A stretch of DNA of 64,000 nt from Sphingobacterium alimentarium (GCF_004342685.1 NZ_SMBZ01000006.1:34096-98095); one strand, 5' to 3'; positions 1 to 10,365 are shown, numbered from the stretch's first letter. The notes: generated by a model not told the origin, from the sequence alone. A program made the numbers and translations.

Positions 1-85
1 GGATAGGCCAAGAAAGGCTATTCAGTACCACATTATTTGGGTATTGAATGGTTAAATTATCGATATGGGCTACTGGTTCTGTCAT
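1..85 (-). CDS. ABC transporter ATP-binding protein, N-terminal fragment cut by window edge
   Basis: An ATG at 85-83 on the minus strand opens a frame that runs off the window start (28 codons). It begins MTEPVAHIDNLTIQYPNN and continues VVLNSLSWPI. This is the usual start of an ABC ATPase: the first beta strand, an aromatic A-loop Tyr in QYPNN, and the 'L..LSW.I' strand before Walker A. Walker A itself lies outside the window, so the family call rests on this short pattern. It lies 74 bp downstream of leuD in the same direction and could be the next gene of that transcript. Confidence 0.55.
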   Translation of the reverse strand, partial: MTEPVAHIDNLTIQYPNNVVLNSLSWPI

Positions 86-159
86 TTTATTTTCTTTGTC
101 TTTCCGAACTTGACGAGGAATCAAAGTTTAGATTTCTCACTGCGTTTGAAATGACATTT

Positions 160-762
160 TTATCTATAAAAAGAAAAAGGTCTTGTTTGCTCGAAGTTTT
201 CGATCTCTGCTTTGTGGCTTAAAATGAAATCAATATCATCGTAACCATTAATCAAGCATGATTTTTTGTATGGATTGATTTCAAATTCGAAAGATTCACC
301 TGTCGCGGCGATAGTCAACGTTTGTGCTTCCAAATCCACAACAAGTTGCGCATTCGGATCTGCGAAAACTTGTGCAAAAATCTTTTCTAAGAACTCTTCA
401 GTGACTGTGATCGGCAATACACCGTTGTTGAGTGCATTTCCTTTGAAAATATCCGCAAAGAATGAGCTGATAACTACTTTGAAACCGTAGTCGTCAATAG
501 CCCAAGCAGCATGTTCACGTGATGAACCACAACCGAAGTTTTTACCAGCTACCAAAATTTGACCTGAATATTGTGGATTGTTCAACACGAAATCAGTCTT
601 TGGTTGATTGTTGTTATCAAATCGCCAGTCACGAAACAAGTTTTCACCAAAACCTTCGCGTGTCGTGGCTTTCAAGAAACGAGCAGGAATGATCTGATCT
701 GTATCTATATTTTCAATAGGTAGTGGAACTACTGTTGAAGTTAATTTTTCAAATTTTTTCAT
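160..762 (-). CDS. leuD: 3-isopropylmalate dehydratase small subunit LeuD
   Basis: Small subunit of isopropylmalate isomerase, which with LeuC interconverts 2- and 3-isopropylmalate in cytosolic leucine synthesis. The 200-residue length is normal for the stand-alone bacterial subunit. Visible family motifs are the N-terminal [15 protein letters not shown] segment (about residues 17-31) and [16 protein letters not shown] (about residues 73-88), which forms part of the substrate-binding swivel domain. It is the last leu gene of a minus-strand operon and is separated from leuC by a methyltransferase gene, which is unusual because leuC and leuD are normally adjacent. No leuA or leuB is seen in the window. 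Confidence 0.97.
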   Translation of the reverse strand: MKKFEKLTSTVVPLPIENIDTDQIIPARFLKATTREGFGENLFRDWRFDNNNQPKTDFVLNNPQYSGQILVAGKNFGCGSSREHAAWAIDDYGFKVVISSFFADIFKGNALNNGVLPITVTEEFLEKIFAQVFADPNAQLVVDLEAQTLTIAATGESFEFEINPYKKSCLINGYDDIDFILSHKAEIENFEQTRPFSFYR

Positions 763-808
763 TAGAATATTTTATCTATTTGAATAGAATTTGTCTTTAT
801 GGTGTTGA

Positions 809-1630
809 TTAATTTAGAATAGCTCTTACTTCTCTCAATTTTAGTGTCATGCTCGTGGCTTCCTTATCCACCCAATGGTTGTACGATTCAATAGCGTCCA
901 ATCTTTCTTGTTCAGAAACATAACCCTCTTCGACCATTTGTTTGGATGCGGCTACTTTGGACCATATTTTAAGTTTTTCGACATGCGCAGGAAATATCCG
1001 TTCATAATGCTCATCGGCGTTAAAAACCTCAATTTCTTCAAAACCATGTTCTGCAAAAATGTCGATAATGTCATAACCTATACGGTTATTCATACCTGCA
1101 TCTTTGCGCCACATCAAAAACATATTGTAAAAATTCTGCATAGCAGCAGGAATTTTAGGTGTCCAAGTAATTGCCTCGTGGATGTAATCCAAAATCGACA
1201 ATTGACCATTCGGTTTTAGTAAAGATTTTAACTTTTCAATAGCTCGATCTAATGTCGAAATCCATTGAAAAGTACGCGCAGAAACGATAAGATCAAATTT
1301 TTCTTCCGTTTGGAAATTTAAAATATCTGCATAGATAAATTCTAGATTCGCTACATCAGCGTATTGCGATTTTCCTTCCGAAATAAAAGATGCCGTATGG
1401 TCAATTCCTACAACATATCCAGTGGGACCGACCAACTCAGCGATGTCTTTGGTAATGGAGCCTGTGCCACAGCCGACATCCAAAACCCTCAAACCTGGCT
1501 TTAATGCCGATTTAAGTGTTCTGTAATCCTGTTCCAAAGTACGTTGGTTATAAATAGTGTTTGCTTGTTGAGCAGAACGATCAATCACTTTATTTTCGGT
1601 AACAGTTGCTGTTTGGCAAATTTGGCACAT
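809..1630 (-). CDS. SAM-dependent class I methyltransferase inside the leu operon
   Basis: A 273-residue protein with a Rossmann-type methyltransferase fold. Motif I is VLDVGCGTGSI (residues 49-59), followed by an acidic residue after the second strand (VVGIDHT) and a motif IV-like FDLIVSARTFQWI. These place it in the Methyltransf_11/25 group of small-molecule or quinone-type methyltransferases. The substrate cannot be read from sequence. The N terminus has a CQIC pair (residues 2-5). It sits 10 bp downstream of leuC and 46 bp upstream of leuD on the same strand, so it is probably co-transcribed with leucine synthesis. A direct role in that pathway is not known to me. Confidence 0.85.
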   Translation of the reverse strand: MCQICQTATVTENKVIDRSAQQANTIYNQRTLEQDYRTLKSALKPGLRVLDVGCGTGSITKDIAELVGPTGYVVGIDHTASFISEGKSQYADVANLEFIYADILNFQTEEKFDLIVSARTFQWISTLDRAIEKLKSLLKPNGQLSILDYIHEAITWTPKIPAAMQNFYNMFLMWRKDAGMNNRIGYDIIDIFAEHGFEEIEVFNADEHYERIFPAHVEKLKIWSKVAASKQMVEEGYVSEQERLDAIESYNHWVDKEATSMTLKLREVRAILN

Positions 1631-1640
1631 GGTATAGCTA

Positions 1641-3038
1641 TTAAATTAATTCCCTTACATCTACAACCTTACCTGTGATAGCGGCAGCTGCGGCAGTTAA
1701 TGGGCTAACGAGCATGGTACGTGCATTCGGACCTTGACGACCTTCGAAGTTTCGGTTTGAAGTCGATACACAGTATTTACCTGCTGGAATTTTATCTTCG
1801 TTCATACCCAAACAAGCCGAACATCCTGGCTCACGCAATTGGAAACCTGCAGCTTCGAATACTTTGTCAATACCTTCCGCTTTTGCTTGCGCTTCTACTT
1901 GTTTGGAACCTGGAACAATCCAAACTTCTACATTTTCAGCTTTTTGTTTACCAGAAACAAAAGCCGCTACTTGACGTAAATCTTCGATACGAGAATTTGT
2001 ACAAGAACCGATGAAAACATAATCCACGGGTTTACCTAATACTTGTTCACCGTCAGCAAAGCCCATATAGTCTAATGCTTTTTGATAAGAAGGTTGCTCA
2101 CTATCTGGTTGCGCTGCCGTAGTTGGAATATTTTGAGATACTCCGATACCCATTCCTGGATTCGTACCGTAAGTGATCATCGGTTGGATATCAGCAGCAT
2201 CGAATGTCAATACCGCATCAAATTGTGCGTCTTGATCCGAATACAATGTTTTCCAATACGCTAATGCCTCATCCCATTTTTCACCTTTAGGTGCAAATTC
2301 ACGGCCTTTGATATATTCGAAAGTAGTTTCGTCGGGTGCAATTAAGCCACCACGCGCACCCATTTCTATACTCATATTACATACCGTCATACGGCCTTCC
2401 ATGCTCAATGAGCGAATAGCGGAGCCGGCAAATTCTACGAAATAGCCCGTTCCACCAGCTGCGGTAGTTTTAGAAATGACGTAAAGGATAATATCTTTTG
2501 CGCCTACACCTTTTTGCAACTGGCCATTTACTTCGATTTTCATCGTTTTTGGTTTCGACTGCAAAAGACACTGTGTAGCGAAAACTTGTTCTACCTGTGA
2601 TGTACCAATACCGAAGGCAATAGCACCAAAAGCACCATGCGTAGAGGTATGGCTATCCCCACAAACCATCGTTTTACCAGGCAAAGTGATACCCAACTCA
2701 GGGCCGATAACGTGTACGATACCTTGATAAGGATGACCTAGTCCGTATAATTCAATGCCAAATTCTTTTGTGTTTTTGGTCAACATATCCACTTGATAGC
2801 GGGATAATTCTTCTTTGATAGGAAGGTGTTGATTTAAGGTAGGTACATTGTGGTCAGCAGTCGCTACAGTTTGATCAGGGCGTAGTACAGGAAGACCTCT
2901 TTTGCGCAATCCATCGAATGCTTGAGGAGAAGTCACCTCATGAATCAAATGCGTATCTATGTACAATACATCTGGAAAGCCTTCTGCACGCTTGACGACA
3001 TGTGCATCCCAAATTTTTTCTACTAATGTTTTTCCCAT
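1641..3038 (-). CDS. leuC: 3-isopropylmalate dehydratase large subunit LeuC
   Basis: Large, [4Fe-4S]-carrying subunit of isopropylmalate isomerase (465 residues, normal length). The N-terminal segment [16 protein letters not shown], the [13 protein letters not shown] motif, and the three cluster cysteines in FIGSCTNSR and [11 protein letters not shown] are all present, so the aconitase-type cluster should assemble. It partners with LeuD, encoded two genes downstream. A strong inverted repeat lies just upstream between ilvC and leuC and may reduce or modulate read-through from the ilv part of the operon. Confidence 0.98.
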   Translation of the reverse strand: MGKTLVEKIWDAHVVKRAEGFPDVLYIDTHLIHEVTSPQAFDGLRKRGLPVLRPDQTVATADHNVPTLNQHLPIKEELSRYQVDMLTKNTKEFGIELYGLGHPYQGIVHVIGPELGITLPGKTMVCGDSHTSTHGAFGAIAFGIGTSQVEQVFATQCLLQSKPKTMKIEVNGQLQKGVGAKDIILYVISKTTAAGGTGYFVEFAGSAIRSLSMEGRMTVCNMSIEMGARGGLIAPDETTFEYIKGREFAPKGEKWDEALAYWKTLYSDQDAQFDAVLTFDAADIQPMITYGTNPGMGIGVSQNIPTTAAQPDSEQPSYQKALDYMGFADGEQVLGKPVDYVFIGSCTNSRIEDLRQVAAFVSGKQKAENVEVWIVPGSKQVEAQAKAEGIDKVFEAAGFQLREPGCSACLGMNEDKIPAGKYCVSTSNRNFEGRQGPNARTMLVSPLTAAAAAITGKVVDVRELI

Positions 3039-3067
3039 TTCTCTCTTATATCTTCTAAGTAATTTCG

Positions 3068-3100
3068 AAAGGGATAAAGCTTAGTGGGCTTTATCCCTTT
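3068..3100 (-). terminator. Hairpin between ilvC and leuC (possible partial terminator)
   Basis: A 13-bp perfect stem (arms 3068-3080 and 3088-3100) with a 7-nt loop, lying between the ilvC stop and the leuC start on the minus strand. Only three U residues follow the stem directly, so full termination is uncertain. It may act as a processing site or partial terminator separating ilv from leu expression. Confidence 0.5.
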
Positions 3101-3120
3101 ATTATCAAAATTACAAAATA

Positions 3121-4602
3121 TTAAACAGTTTTAATTGCTTTCATTGCTGTCATCGCTTTACGCAATTTGCGACCTACAATTTCCACTTCGTGATTACGTA
3201 AAATCTCATTGATTTGAACCAATTTCACGTTGTCTACAGAACTGTCTTTACCTTCGTTAAAGTTTTTACCCACGACGTCCGTATCAATTTTTTTCATAAA
3301 ATCCGCAAGCAAAGGTTTACATGCTTGGTCGAATAAGTAGCAACCGTATTCAGCTGTATCAGAGATTACACGGTTCATTTCGAATAATTTTTTACGCGCA
3401 ATGGTGTTGGCGATCAATGGAGTTTCGTGCAATGATTCGTAGTATGCTGATTCGGGTTTGATACCAGCTTCTACCATCGTTTCGAATGCCAATTCCACAC
3501 CCGCTCTTACGAAAGCCACCATCAATAGATAATTGTCAAAATACTCCTGTTCGTCGATCTTAACATCGCCAGCAGGTGTTTTTTCAAAAGCAGTTTCACC
3601 AGTTTCAGCTCTCCACTTTAATAAGTTTGCATCACCATTTGCCCAGTCTTCCATCATTGTTTTGGAGAACTCACCCGACATGATATCATCTTGGTGTTTT
3701 TGGAATAATGGACGCATAATATCTTTCAATTCTTCTGAGAGTTCAAAAGCTTTGATTTTAGCAGGGTTACTCAAGCGATCCAACATGCCCGACACACCAC
3801 CGTGTTTCAAAGCTTCTGTGATAACTTCCACACCATATTGAACTAATTTTGAAGCGTACCCTGCGTCAATTCCTTTTTCAATCATTTTGTCGAATGACAA
3901 AATAGAACCTGTTTGTAACAAACCACAAAGGATAGTTTGCTCGCCCATTAAGTCAGATTTAACCTCTGCTACGAAAGATGATTTCAATACACCAGCACGG
4001 TGGCCACCTGTACCTACGCAATACGCTTTCGCTTCAGCCCAACCTTTACCTTGAGGGTCATTTTCTGGGTGAACAGCGATCAATGTAGGAACACCAAATC
4101 CTCTTAAATATTCAGCACGTACTTCAGAACCTGGACATTTAGGCGCTACCATGATAACAGTGATATCTTTACGGATTTGCATACCTTCTTCTACGATATT
4201 GAAACCGTGAGAATATGATAATGTAGCTCCCTGCTTCATCAATGGCATTACCGCATTGATTACTGAAGTATGTTGTTTATCTGGAGTCAAGTTGATAACT
4301 AAATCAGCTGTAGGAATTAACTCATCGTATGTCCCTACTGTGAAATTGTTATCTGTAGCATTTTTCCAGGAATCTCTTTTTTGTTCAATAGCCTCTTTAC
4401 GTAAAGCGTAAGATACGTCCAAACCGCTGTCTCTTAAATTCAAACCTTGGTTCAAACCTTGTGCACCTGCACCTACGATTACGATTTTTTTACCTTTTAA
4501 AGCATTTACGCCATCAGCAAATTCTGATGAATCCATAAATTCTGCTACACCAAGTTGGTTCAATTGCTCTCTAAGAGGTAATGTGTTAAAATAATTTGCC
4601 AT
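3121..4602 (-). CDS. ilvC: Ketol-acid reductoisomerase, class II (long form)
   Basis: Converts acetolactate and acetohydroxybutyrate to dihydroxy acids using NAD(P)H and Mg2+ (valine/isoleucine synthesis). The 493-residue length identifies the long class II (E. coli-type) enzyme with a duplicated C-terminal knotted domain, not the ~330-residue class I form. The nucleotide-binding loop reads [19 protein letters not shown] (about residues 40-58), and the Arg/Lys/Ser-bearing beta2-alphaB loop ([13 protein letters not shown]) follows, suggesting NADPH preference. It lies 36 bp downstream of the DinB-like gene in the ilv operon. Confidence 0.98.
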   Translation of the reverse strand: MANYFNTLPLREQLNQLGVAEFMDSSEFADGVNALKGKKIVIVGAGAQGLNQGLNLRDSGLDVSYALRKEAIEQKRDSWKNATDNNFTVGTYDELIPTADLVINLTPDKQHTSVINAVMPLMKQGATLSYSHGFNIVEEGMQIRKDITVIMVAPKCPGSEVRAEYLRGFGVPTLIAVHPENDPQGKGWAEAKAYCVGTGGHRAGVLKSSFVAEVKSDLMGEQTILCGLLQTGSILSFDKMIEKGIDAGYASKLVQYGVEVITEALKHGGVSGMLDRLSNPAKIKAFELSEELKDIMRPLFQKHQDDIMSGEFSKTMMEDWANGDANLLKWRAETGETAFEKTPAGDVKIDEQEYFDNYLLMVAFVRAGVELAFETMVEAGIKPESAYYESLHETPLIANTIARKKLFEMNRVISDTAEYGCYLFDQACKPLLADFMKKIDTDVVGKNFNEGKDSSVDNVKLVQINEILRNHEVEIVGRKLRKAMTAMKAIKTV

Positions 4603-4638
4603 TGTAGTACTATTTTAATTTAGTCTTTTCTTAAGTGT

Positions 4639-5109
4639 TTATTTGTTGTTGATTATTCTTTTTTGTGCTGTCACATAGCCAAGATGTGTATTATCATGAC
4701 CCGCAGTAGTGACGATAACATCTTCGATGGATTCCAGAAGTGCACCATAAGTGCTTGTTTGGAATGGGGTAATATTGTTCAATTTACCCTCCTTGTAGTC
4801 TTTTTCTATAGATTCAATCGTTGAAATAGCTAATTTTTTCAATTCGTCAACTTCTTCTTGGGTTACGAAATAAGTTGGCTTTGTCCCTTTAGCATATGCA
4901 GAAACATATTTTACGCTCGAAGCATCGGGTATAATTCCCGTACGCACATAACATAATACAGGCGTAGTTACCACAATATGTCCAAAATTCCAGATGATAT
5001 TATTATTAAATCCTACCGGAATTTCGTTTAGCTGTTCTAGAGAAAGACTTTCAATATCCTTAATGAAAGCTTTACGCGCATCTATAATAAATTTAAATAC
5101 CTCTTTCAT
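4639..5109 (-). CDS. DinB/YfiT-like four-helix protein embedded in the ilv operon
   Basis: A 156-residue protein with the DinB_2 arrangement. One His sits in an early helix (H44 in NFGHIVVTT) and a HxxxH pair in the last helix (H138 and H142 in GHDNTHLGY). These three positions are the metal-binding histidines of the DinB/YfiT superfamily, so a metal-dependent small-thiol transferase or hydrolase role is possible. The actual reaction is unknown. Its start is 2 bp past the ilvN stop, and ilvC follows, so it is translated from the branched-chain amino acid mRNA. No membrane segment or signal peptide is visible. Confidence 0.8.
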   Translation of the reverse strand: MKEVFKFIIDARKAFIKDIESLSLEQLNEIPVGFNNNIIWNFGHIVVTTPVLCYVRTGIIPDASSVKYVSAYAKGTKPTYFVTQEEVDELKKLAISTIESIEKDYKEGKLNNITPFQTSTYGALLESIEDVIVTTAGHDNTHLGYVTAQKRIINNK

Positions 5110-5111
5110 TA

Positions 5112-5702
5112 TTACATCGTGAATACTTGGTCCTGTTGATCTAAGAATTCATTTTCTATGATTTCTGGCGCGGGCTCTTCTTGCTCGAATTGTTTTAGTT
5201 TTTCGTGGAATCCAGCGCTTGCCTTGATAATGGCAATACGTGCTCCACGCACAAATTCAATAAGTCCGTACTTGGTCAATTCTTCTGTTAATTTATCTAT
5301 TTCTTCGCGATGGCCAGCCGTTTCGAACACGATATAATCGGGACGAATCACGACAACTGTCGCGCCATATTGGCGAAGTAAGCGCTCTACATAAACCTTC
5401 TCGTTCACAACCTCTGTAGGGACTTTGTACAAGGCTTGTTCTTGCCAGATTAGCTCGTCATTGGTATTGAAATAGGCTTTTAACACTTCGACTTGCTTTT
5501 CGATTTGACGACAAAGTTTGCGGACTACGTCTTCTGATTCTGTTATCAAAATCGTGAAACGGTGAATGCCGTCAACTTCAGAAGGAGAGGTGTTCAAACT
5601 TTCGATGTTGATTTTTCTTCTGGAAAAAATATTAGAAATACGACCTATCATACCGATAGCGTTTTCTGTATATAGTGTAATGGTAAATTCTTGCTTTTCC
5701 AT
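5112..5702 (-). CDS. ilvN: Acetolactate synthase small (regulatory) subunit
   Basis: Regulatory subunit of acetohydroxyacid synthase (196 residues). The N-terminal ACT domain (about residues 6-80) reads ITLYTENAIGMIGRISNIF followed by KINIESLN. In the family it binds valine and mediates feedback inhibition of the IlvB catalytic subunit. A second ALS_ss_C-type domain follows. The gene starts 4 bp after ilvB, a spacing that suggests coupled translation and stoichiometric production. The acidic C-terminal tail (EQEEPAPEIIENEFLDQQDQ) is longer than in the compact ~160-residue forms. Confidence 0.95.
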   Translation of the reverse strand: MEKQEFTITLYTENAIGMIGRISNIFSRRKINIESLNTSPSEVDGIHRFTILITESEDVVRKLCRQIEKQVEVLKAYFNTNDELIWQEQALYKVPTEVVNEKVYVERLLRQYGATVVVIRPDYIVFETAGHREEIDKLTEELTKYGLIEFVRGARIAIIKASAGFHEKLKQFEQEEPAPEIIENEFLDQQDQVFTM

Positions 5703-5706
5703 TTTC

Positions 5707-7449
5707 TTATTTCAATCTAATTTCTGATACTGAAGTTCCTTGCGCAACCATTGGGAAAACGTTGTTCTCTTTTCCAACCATTACTTCCAGCAAATAAGCG
5801 CCATCATGGTCCAACATTGTTTTTAATGCTAATTCTAAATCTTTACGCTCTGAGATTCTTTGTCCATCGATGTAATAAGATTTAGCTAATGCCACGAAGT
5901 CAGGGCTCGTGATATTTACGAAAGAATAGCGTCTGTCATGAAACAATTGTTGCCACTGACGGACCATGCCTAAGAATTCATTATTCAGAATCAATATTTT
6001 TACTTTAGCACCGAATTGCATGATAGTTCCGAGCTCTTGCAAAGTCATTTGGAATCCACCATCTCCAATTATCGCTATGACATCACGCTCAGGAGCGCCA
6101 TACCAGGCGCCAATCGCTGCCGGCAAACCAAATCCCATGGTACCTAGTCCACCCGAAGTGACATTGGATTTCGAAGAATTGAATTTTGCATAGCGACAAG
6201 CAACCATTTGATGCTGACCTACGTCTGTCACAATAACTGCATCGCCACCCGTTAGTTCATTCAATACGCGGATAACTTCACCCATTGTCATGATGTCACT
6301 CGTAGGATTCAGTTCATCGTAAATGACCTCTTTAATCTCTTCTTTTTCCAATTCTCGGAATTTTTGAAGCCATTGGGAATGGTCCGCTTTGTTGATTAAT
6401 GAGGTGAGCATAGGCAATGTTTCTTTACAATCTCCCCACACTGGAACTGCGCTTTTAACGTTTTTGTCGATTTCTGCCGGGTCAATATCCAGATGGATGA
6501 TTTTTGCCTGTTTCGCATATTTGTCCAAACGGCCTGTTACACGGTCGTCAAAACGCATACCTACTGCTATTAGTACATCACACTCGTTGGACATCACATT
6601 GGGTGCATAATTGCCGTGCATGCCCAGCATACCCATATGTTGGGGATGGTCAGTCTCCAAAGCGCTTAAGCCCATTACGGTGGCTGCGGCAGGAAGACCT
6701 CCTTTTTCGATGAAGTATTTAAATTCTTTTTCGGCTTTTCCTAAGATTACCCCTTGCCCAAATAGTACAAATGGCTTCTTGGCAGAATTAATTAATTCAG
6801 CAGCTGCTTTTAAATACTCATTGCGTACTATCGGTTTTGGACGGTAGCTACGGATATGTGTACATGCTTCGTATCCTTCATATTGAAACAATTGAAGCAT
6901 GGCATTTTTTGTAATATCAATCAATACGGGACCTGGACGACCTGTACTTGCAATGTAGAATGCTCTGGCTAAAACAGAAGGGATTTCAGTTGCATCTGTT
7001 ACCTGGTAGTTCCATTTGGTCACCGGACTGGTAATATTGATGACATCCGTCTCCTGAAAAGCATCCGTACCCAATAAGGAGGCATATACTTGACCTGTGA
7101 TACAGACGATAGGATTGCTATCAATCATAGCATCTGCCAGACCTGTCACCAAGTTTGTCGCACCAGGGCCCGAAGTAGCAAAAGCAACACCGACACGACC
7201 GGATGTGCGCGCGAAGCCTTGAGCAGCATGAATACCACCTTGCTCATGGCGGACCAGAATATGATTTATCTTATCATTATAATCGTATAATGCATCATAA
7301 ATAGGCATAATTGCACCCCCTGGGTAGCCGAATACCGTTTCAACTCCTTCATGAATCAAAGCCTCCAACACTGCTTGCGAACCCGAGATCTGTGTGTCGG
7401 CTGCAATGGTCTGAGGTTTCTTTGTTTCTGTTTTCTCCAGTGTACTCAT
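5707..7449 (-). CDS. ilvB: Acetolactate synthase large (catalytic) subunit
   Basis: ThDP- and FAD-dependent acetohydroxyacid synthase, the first committed step for valine, isoleucine and leucine precursors (580 residues). Seen: the N-terminal domain with VFGYPGGAIMPIYDAL and RHEQGGIHAAQGFAR (the catalytic Glu is expected upstream in this fold), GPGATNLVTGLADAM, and the C-terminal ThDP-Mg site GDGGFQMTLQELGT followed by LNNEFLGMVRQWQ. The annotated start adds a short polar leader that may be partly dispensable. It is the third gene of the ilvE-led operon, 127 bp downstream of ilvD. Confidence 0.98.
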   Translation of the reverse strand: MSTLEKTETKKPQTIAADTQISGSQAVLEALIHEGVETVFGYPGGAIMPIYDALYDYNDKINHILVRHEQGGIHAAQGFARTSGRVGVAFATSGPGATNLVTGLADAMIDSNPIVCITGQVYASLLGTDAFQETDVINITSPVTKWNYQVTDATEIPSVLARAFYIASTGRPGPVLIDITKNAMLQLFQYEGYEACTHIRSYRPKPIVRNEYLKAAAELINSAKKPFVLFGQGVILGKAEKEFKYFIEKGGLPAAATVMGLSALETDHPQHMGMLGMHGNYAPNVMSNECDVLIAVGMRFDDRVTGRLDKYAKQAKIIHLDIDPAEIDKNVKSAVPVWGDCKETLPMLTSLINKADHSQWLQKFRELEKEEIKEVIYDELNPTSDIMTMGEVIRVLNELTGGDAVIVTDVGQHQMVACRYAKFNSSKSNVTSGGLGTMGFGLPAAIGAWYGAPERDVIAIIGDGGFQMTLQELGTIMQFGAKVKILILNNEFLGMVRQWQQLFHDRRYSFVNITSPDFVALAKSYYIDGQRISERKDLELALKTMLDHDGAYLLEVMVGKENNVFPMVAQGTSVSEIRLK

Positions 7450-7576
7450 TGTATTAAGTCAAAAAGTTATAATAAAAAGGCATAAGTGATTTCTAGCTAT
7501 CTACCTTTTAAAGTTCTTATTATTTAAATCCAGTATTCAAATACCAATTTTGCTTTGATTTTTGAACTCTACTTTC

Positions 7577-9277
7577 TTATAAGTCTGTCACACAGCCTTG
7601 TGAGGCATCCGCAACGGTTTTAGCATATTTATACAATACACCTTTCGTTACTTTAAGTGCCGGTTGTGTCCATTTTGCACGGCGTTCAGCGATTACGCTA
7701 TCTTCCACTTTTAATGTGATTGTATTGTTAACGGCATCAATTTCGATGATATCGTCATCTTCAACCAAACCAATCAATCCACCTTTATAAGCCTCTGGTG
7801 TAATATGTCCAACGACAAATCCGTGTGTACCACCAGAGAAACGTCCATCTGTAATCAGTGCAACAGATTTACCTAAACCAGCGCCAATAATTAGAGAAGT
7901 AGGCTTCAACATTTCAGGCATGCCAGGAGCACCAATAGGACCTTCATTTTTGATGACCACGACATCTCCTTTTTTGATACGTCCCTGTGCAATACCCGCT
8001 ACCAAATCATGCTCACCGTCAAATACGCGCGCAGGGCCAACAAAACGTTCTCCTTCTTTACCCGAAATCTTCGCCACAGAACCTTTCTCTGCTAAGTTTC
8101 CGTAAAGGATTTGCAAGTGACCTGTTGCTTTGATTGGTTCACTCAATGGTTTGATGATAGGTTGGTTGTAATCAATGATAGATTTTACATCAGCTAAGTT
8201 TTCAGCAACTGTTTTACCTGTTACCGTCATACAATCGCCATGTAACAAGCCATTATCCAATAAATAGCGTAATACGGCGGGTGTACCACCATATTGTTGT
8301 AAATCTTGCATCAAGTATTTTCCTGATGGTTTGAAATCAGCTAAAACAGGTGTTTCATCCGACATGCGTTGGAAATCATCTTGCGAGATATCGATACCCA
8401 CAGATTTACCGATCGCTATAAAATGCAATACCGCATTGGTACTTCCACCTAAGATTATGATCGATCGAATCGCATTTTCAAATGCTTTTCGCGTCATAAT
8501 ATCCGAAGGCTTAATATCTTTTTCTAATAAGATGCGGATGTATTTACCTGCATCAAGACATTCTTGTTCTTTTTCTTTAGAAATAGCAGGATGAGAAGAT
8601 GAATAAGGTAAACTCATACCCAAAGCTTCAATCGCTGATGCCATTGTATTGGCCGTGTACATACCACCACAAGCCCCCGGGCCAGGACAGGTATGTTTGA
8701 TTACACCTTGGAAGTCTTCTTCCGACATGTTGCCACAAATTTTTTGACCCAAGGCCTCAAAAGCTGAAACGATGTTTAATTCTTCACCTTTATAATGACC
8801 TGGAGCGATAGTACCCCCGTATACCATAATAGCAGGGCGATCCAAACGTGCCATTGCCATAATAGCTCCCGGCATATTTTTGTCACATCCAGGGATCGCA
8901 ATGAGTCCATCGTAATATTGTCCGCCACAAATTGTTTCAATGCTGTCAGCTATCACATCGCGTGACACCAAGGAGTAGCGCATGCCATCTGTACCGTTGC
9001 TCATACCGTCACTCACACCAATAGTGCCAAAAGTAAGGCCGACTAAGTCATTGTTCCAAACCCCTTTTTTCACGACCTGTGCTAAGTCATTCAGGTGCAT
9101 ATTACATGTGTTACCATCATAACCCATGCTGGCAATACCCACTTGTGCTTTGTCCATGTCGGCATCCGTCAACCCGATGCCGTAAAGCATAGCTTTGGCA
9201 GCAGGTTGTGTCTCGTCTTGTGTAAATATGCGACTATACTTATTGATTCCCTTTTGGTTATCAGATGATGACTTCAT
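7577..9277 (-). CDS. ilvD: Dihydroxy-acid dehydratase
   Basis: Fe-S dehydratase making the 2-keto acids of valine and isoleucine (566 residues, family-typical). Cysteines in [17 protein letters not shown] and [14 protein letters not shown] match the cluster ligands. The C-terminal [14 protein letters not shown] segment is the conserved domain with the catalytic Ser. The ATG lies inside the end of ilvE (17-bp overlap, out of frame), so translation is probably coupled to ilvE. Confidence 0.98.
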   Translation of the reverse strand: MKSSSDNQKGINKYSRIFTQDETQPAAKAMLYGIGLTDADMDKAQVGIASMGYDGNTCNMHLNDLAQVVKKGVWNNDLVGLTFGTIGVSDGMSNGTDGMRYSLVSRDVIADSIETICGGQYYDGLIAIPGCDKNMPGAIMAMARLDRPAIMVYGGTIAPGHYKGEELNIVSAFEALGQKICGNMSEEDFQGVIKHTCPGPGACGGMYTANTMASAIEALGMSLPYSSSHPAISKEKEQECLDAGKYIRILLEKDIKPSDIMTRKAFENAIRSIIILGGSTNAVLHFIAIGKSVGIDISQDDFQRMSDETPVLADFKPSGKYLMQDLQQYGGTPAVLRYLLDNGLLHGDCMTVTGKTVAENLADVKSIIDYNQPIIKPLSEPIKATGHLQILYGNLAEKGSVAKISGKEGERFVGPARVFDGEHDLVAGIAQGRIKKGDVVVIKNEGPIGAPGMPEMLKPTSLIIGAGLGKSVALITDGRFSGGTHGFVVGHITPEAYKGGLIGLVEDDDIIEIDAVNNTITLKVEDSVIAERRAKWTQPALKVTKGVLYKYAKTVADASQGCVTDL

Positions 9278-10151
9278 AATTCTCTTGCTCTAATACTAAG
9301 TTTTTATATTTTCTTTGGATCGTAGCGCCAATGCTATGTTCCCATTCTTCTTTATAAATAATATGATCAACTTGTTTGATCCCGATGATCTCGGCAGCAG
9401 TGCCACTCAAGAAGGCGCTGTCAGCGGTGTAGACATCTTGGATAGTTAGTTTCTTTTCGATGATATCAAATCCCAGTTCTTTACAGATACCAATCACCGT
9501 TTGTCTTGTGATGCCCGGAAATATATTGTCCAGAGGTGAGGTGTATATTTTATAGTCTTTTTCTATAAAAAGATTCTCACTGGAGGCTTGGGCTACATAG
9601 CCATCTTGGTCCAATAAAAGTGCTTCATCAAAACCTTTGCGGATAGCATCTGTAGATGCTAAAATGGAATTGATATATTGCCCTGAAATCTTTGCATCAA
9701 TGTGAAAAGATTTGGGATTTGGACGCTCATAGCTGGAAATATTTACACGTAATAAATGCTGCCCTAAGTACGGTCCCCATTCCCACGCTGCCAACATGAG
9801 GTTTGCATCCTCGGAAGAGGTCAAGTGCATATTAGAACCCGAAAAAACCAAGGGTCTTATATATGCCGCCCGTAGATTATTAATCTCTAGAAGTTCATAG
9901 CATTTTTCTATAAGGGTTCTGTTGTCCCATTTATAGGGTAGACCTATAGACTCACAAGATTTGCGTAAGCGATCGAAATGAGCTTCGGCCTTAAAGATAC
10001 GTGTTCCATTGTGTGTACTGTAAGCTCTCAACCCTTCGAAAGCGCCATAGCCGTAATGCAACGATTGACCAAAAAGGTCTATTCCCGCAGAATTTGCGTG
10101 AACAAATTCTCCATTCAAAAAAATCTTTGTGTTCTGATTATAGTATTGCAT
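9261..10151 (-). CDS. ilvE: Branched-chain amino acid aminotransferase
   Basis: Class IV PLP aminotransferase performing the final step for Leu, Ile and Val (296 residues). The N terminus, [12 protein letters not shown], then [14 protein letters not shown], is diagnostic. K154 in [14 protein letters not shown] is the expected Schiff-base lysine, and ASSENLFI and FLSGTAAEI form the phosphate-binding region. It is the first structural gene of the operon. The start is supported by homology at the N terminus. A mini-ORF ending in Leu-Ile-Ile stops 3 nt before this ATG. The gene ends in TGA, so TGA is an ordinary stop codon here. Confidence 0.97.
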   Translation of the reverse strand: MQYYNQNTKIFLNGEFVHANSAGIDLFGQSLHYGYGAFEGLRAYSTHNGTRIFKAEAHFDRLRKSCESIGLPYKWDNRTLIEKCYELLEINNLRAAYIRPLVFSGSNMHLTSSEDANLMLAAWEWGPYLGQHLLRVNISSYERPNPKSFHIDAKISGQYINSILASTDAIRKGFDEALLLDQDGYVAQASSENLFIEKDYKIYTSPLDNIFPGITRQTVIGICKELGFDIIEKKLTIQDVYTADSAFLSGTAAEIIGIKQVDHIIYKEEWEHSIGATIQRKYKNLVLEQENYEVII

Positions 10152-10154
10152 AAC

Positions 10155-10193
10155 TTATATTATTAAGTGTACAGTCCTCCCCATGGATTGCAT
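10155..10193 (-). CDS. Putative leader peptide MQSMGRTVHLII directly before ilvE
   Basis: A 12-codon frame (ATG 10193-10191, stop TAA 10157-10155) whose last codons encode Val-His-Leu-Ile-Ile. Its stop is 3 nt from the ilvE ATG. Ribosome stalling at the branched-chain codons or translational coupling to ilvE is possible. It has no homology support, so this is a candidate only. Confidence 0.3.
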   Translation of the reverse strand: MQSMGRTVHLII

Positions 10194-10223
10194 AGACTTC
10201 TTCTTAATAGACGCTTCGTCAAG

Positions 10224-10271
10224 TTAAGACGAAATATAATTCTTTACAATAGACAAACACTTTATTTTCAT
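10224..10271 (-). CDS. Putative leader peptide MKIKCLSIVKNYISS in the ilvE leader
   Basis: A 15-codon frame in the ilvE leader containing three Ile, one Leu and one Val codon (5 of 15). It is preceded by an A-rich stretch typical of Bacteroidota initiation sites. Immediately after its stop is an imperfect hairpin (core GACG-AAG-CGTC, with flanking CTTAA/TTAAG). This arrangement resembles attenuation leaders, but no U-tract terminator follows the hairpin. Confidence 0.3.
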   Translation of the reverse strand: MKIKCLSIVKNYISS

Positions 10272-10333
10272 AAAGTTTTTTATTTGGTTTGGATTCCAAT
10301 ATTTAGAAAATATTGCCGAAATATATTTATTAA

Positions 10334-10365
10334 CAAAACAATATTCTGCGATAGATGAACCCAAA
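10334..10365 (-). promoter_or_regulatory. Candidate promoter of the ilvE operon
   Basis: On the minus strand, TTTG (10365-10362) is followed after 20 nt by TTGTTTTG (10341-10334). This is one mismatch from the Bacteroidota -7 consensus TAnnTTTG with normal spacing. It would give a leader of roughly 175 nt that includes both mini-ORFs. Confidence 0.35.
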
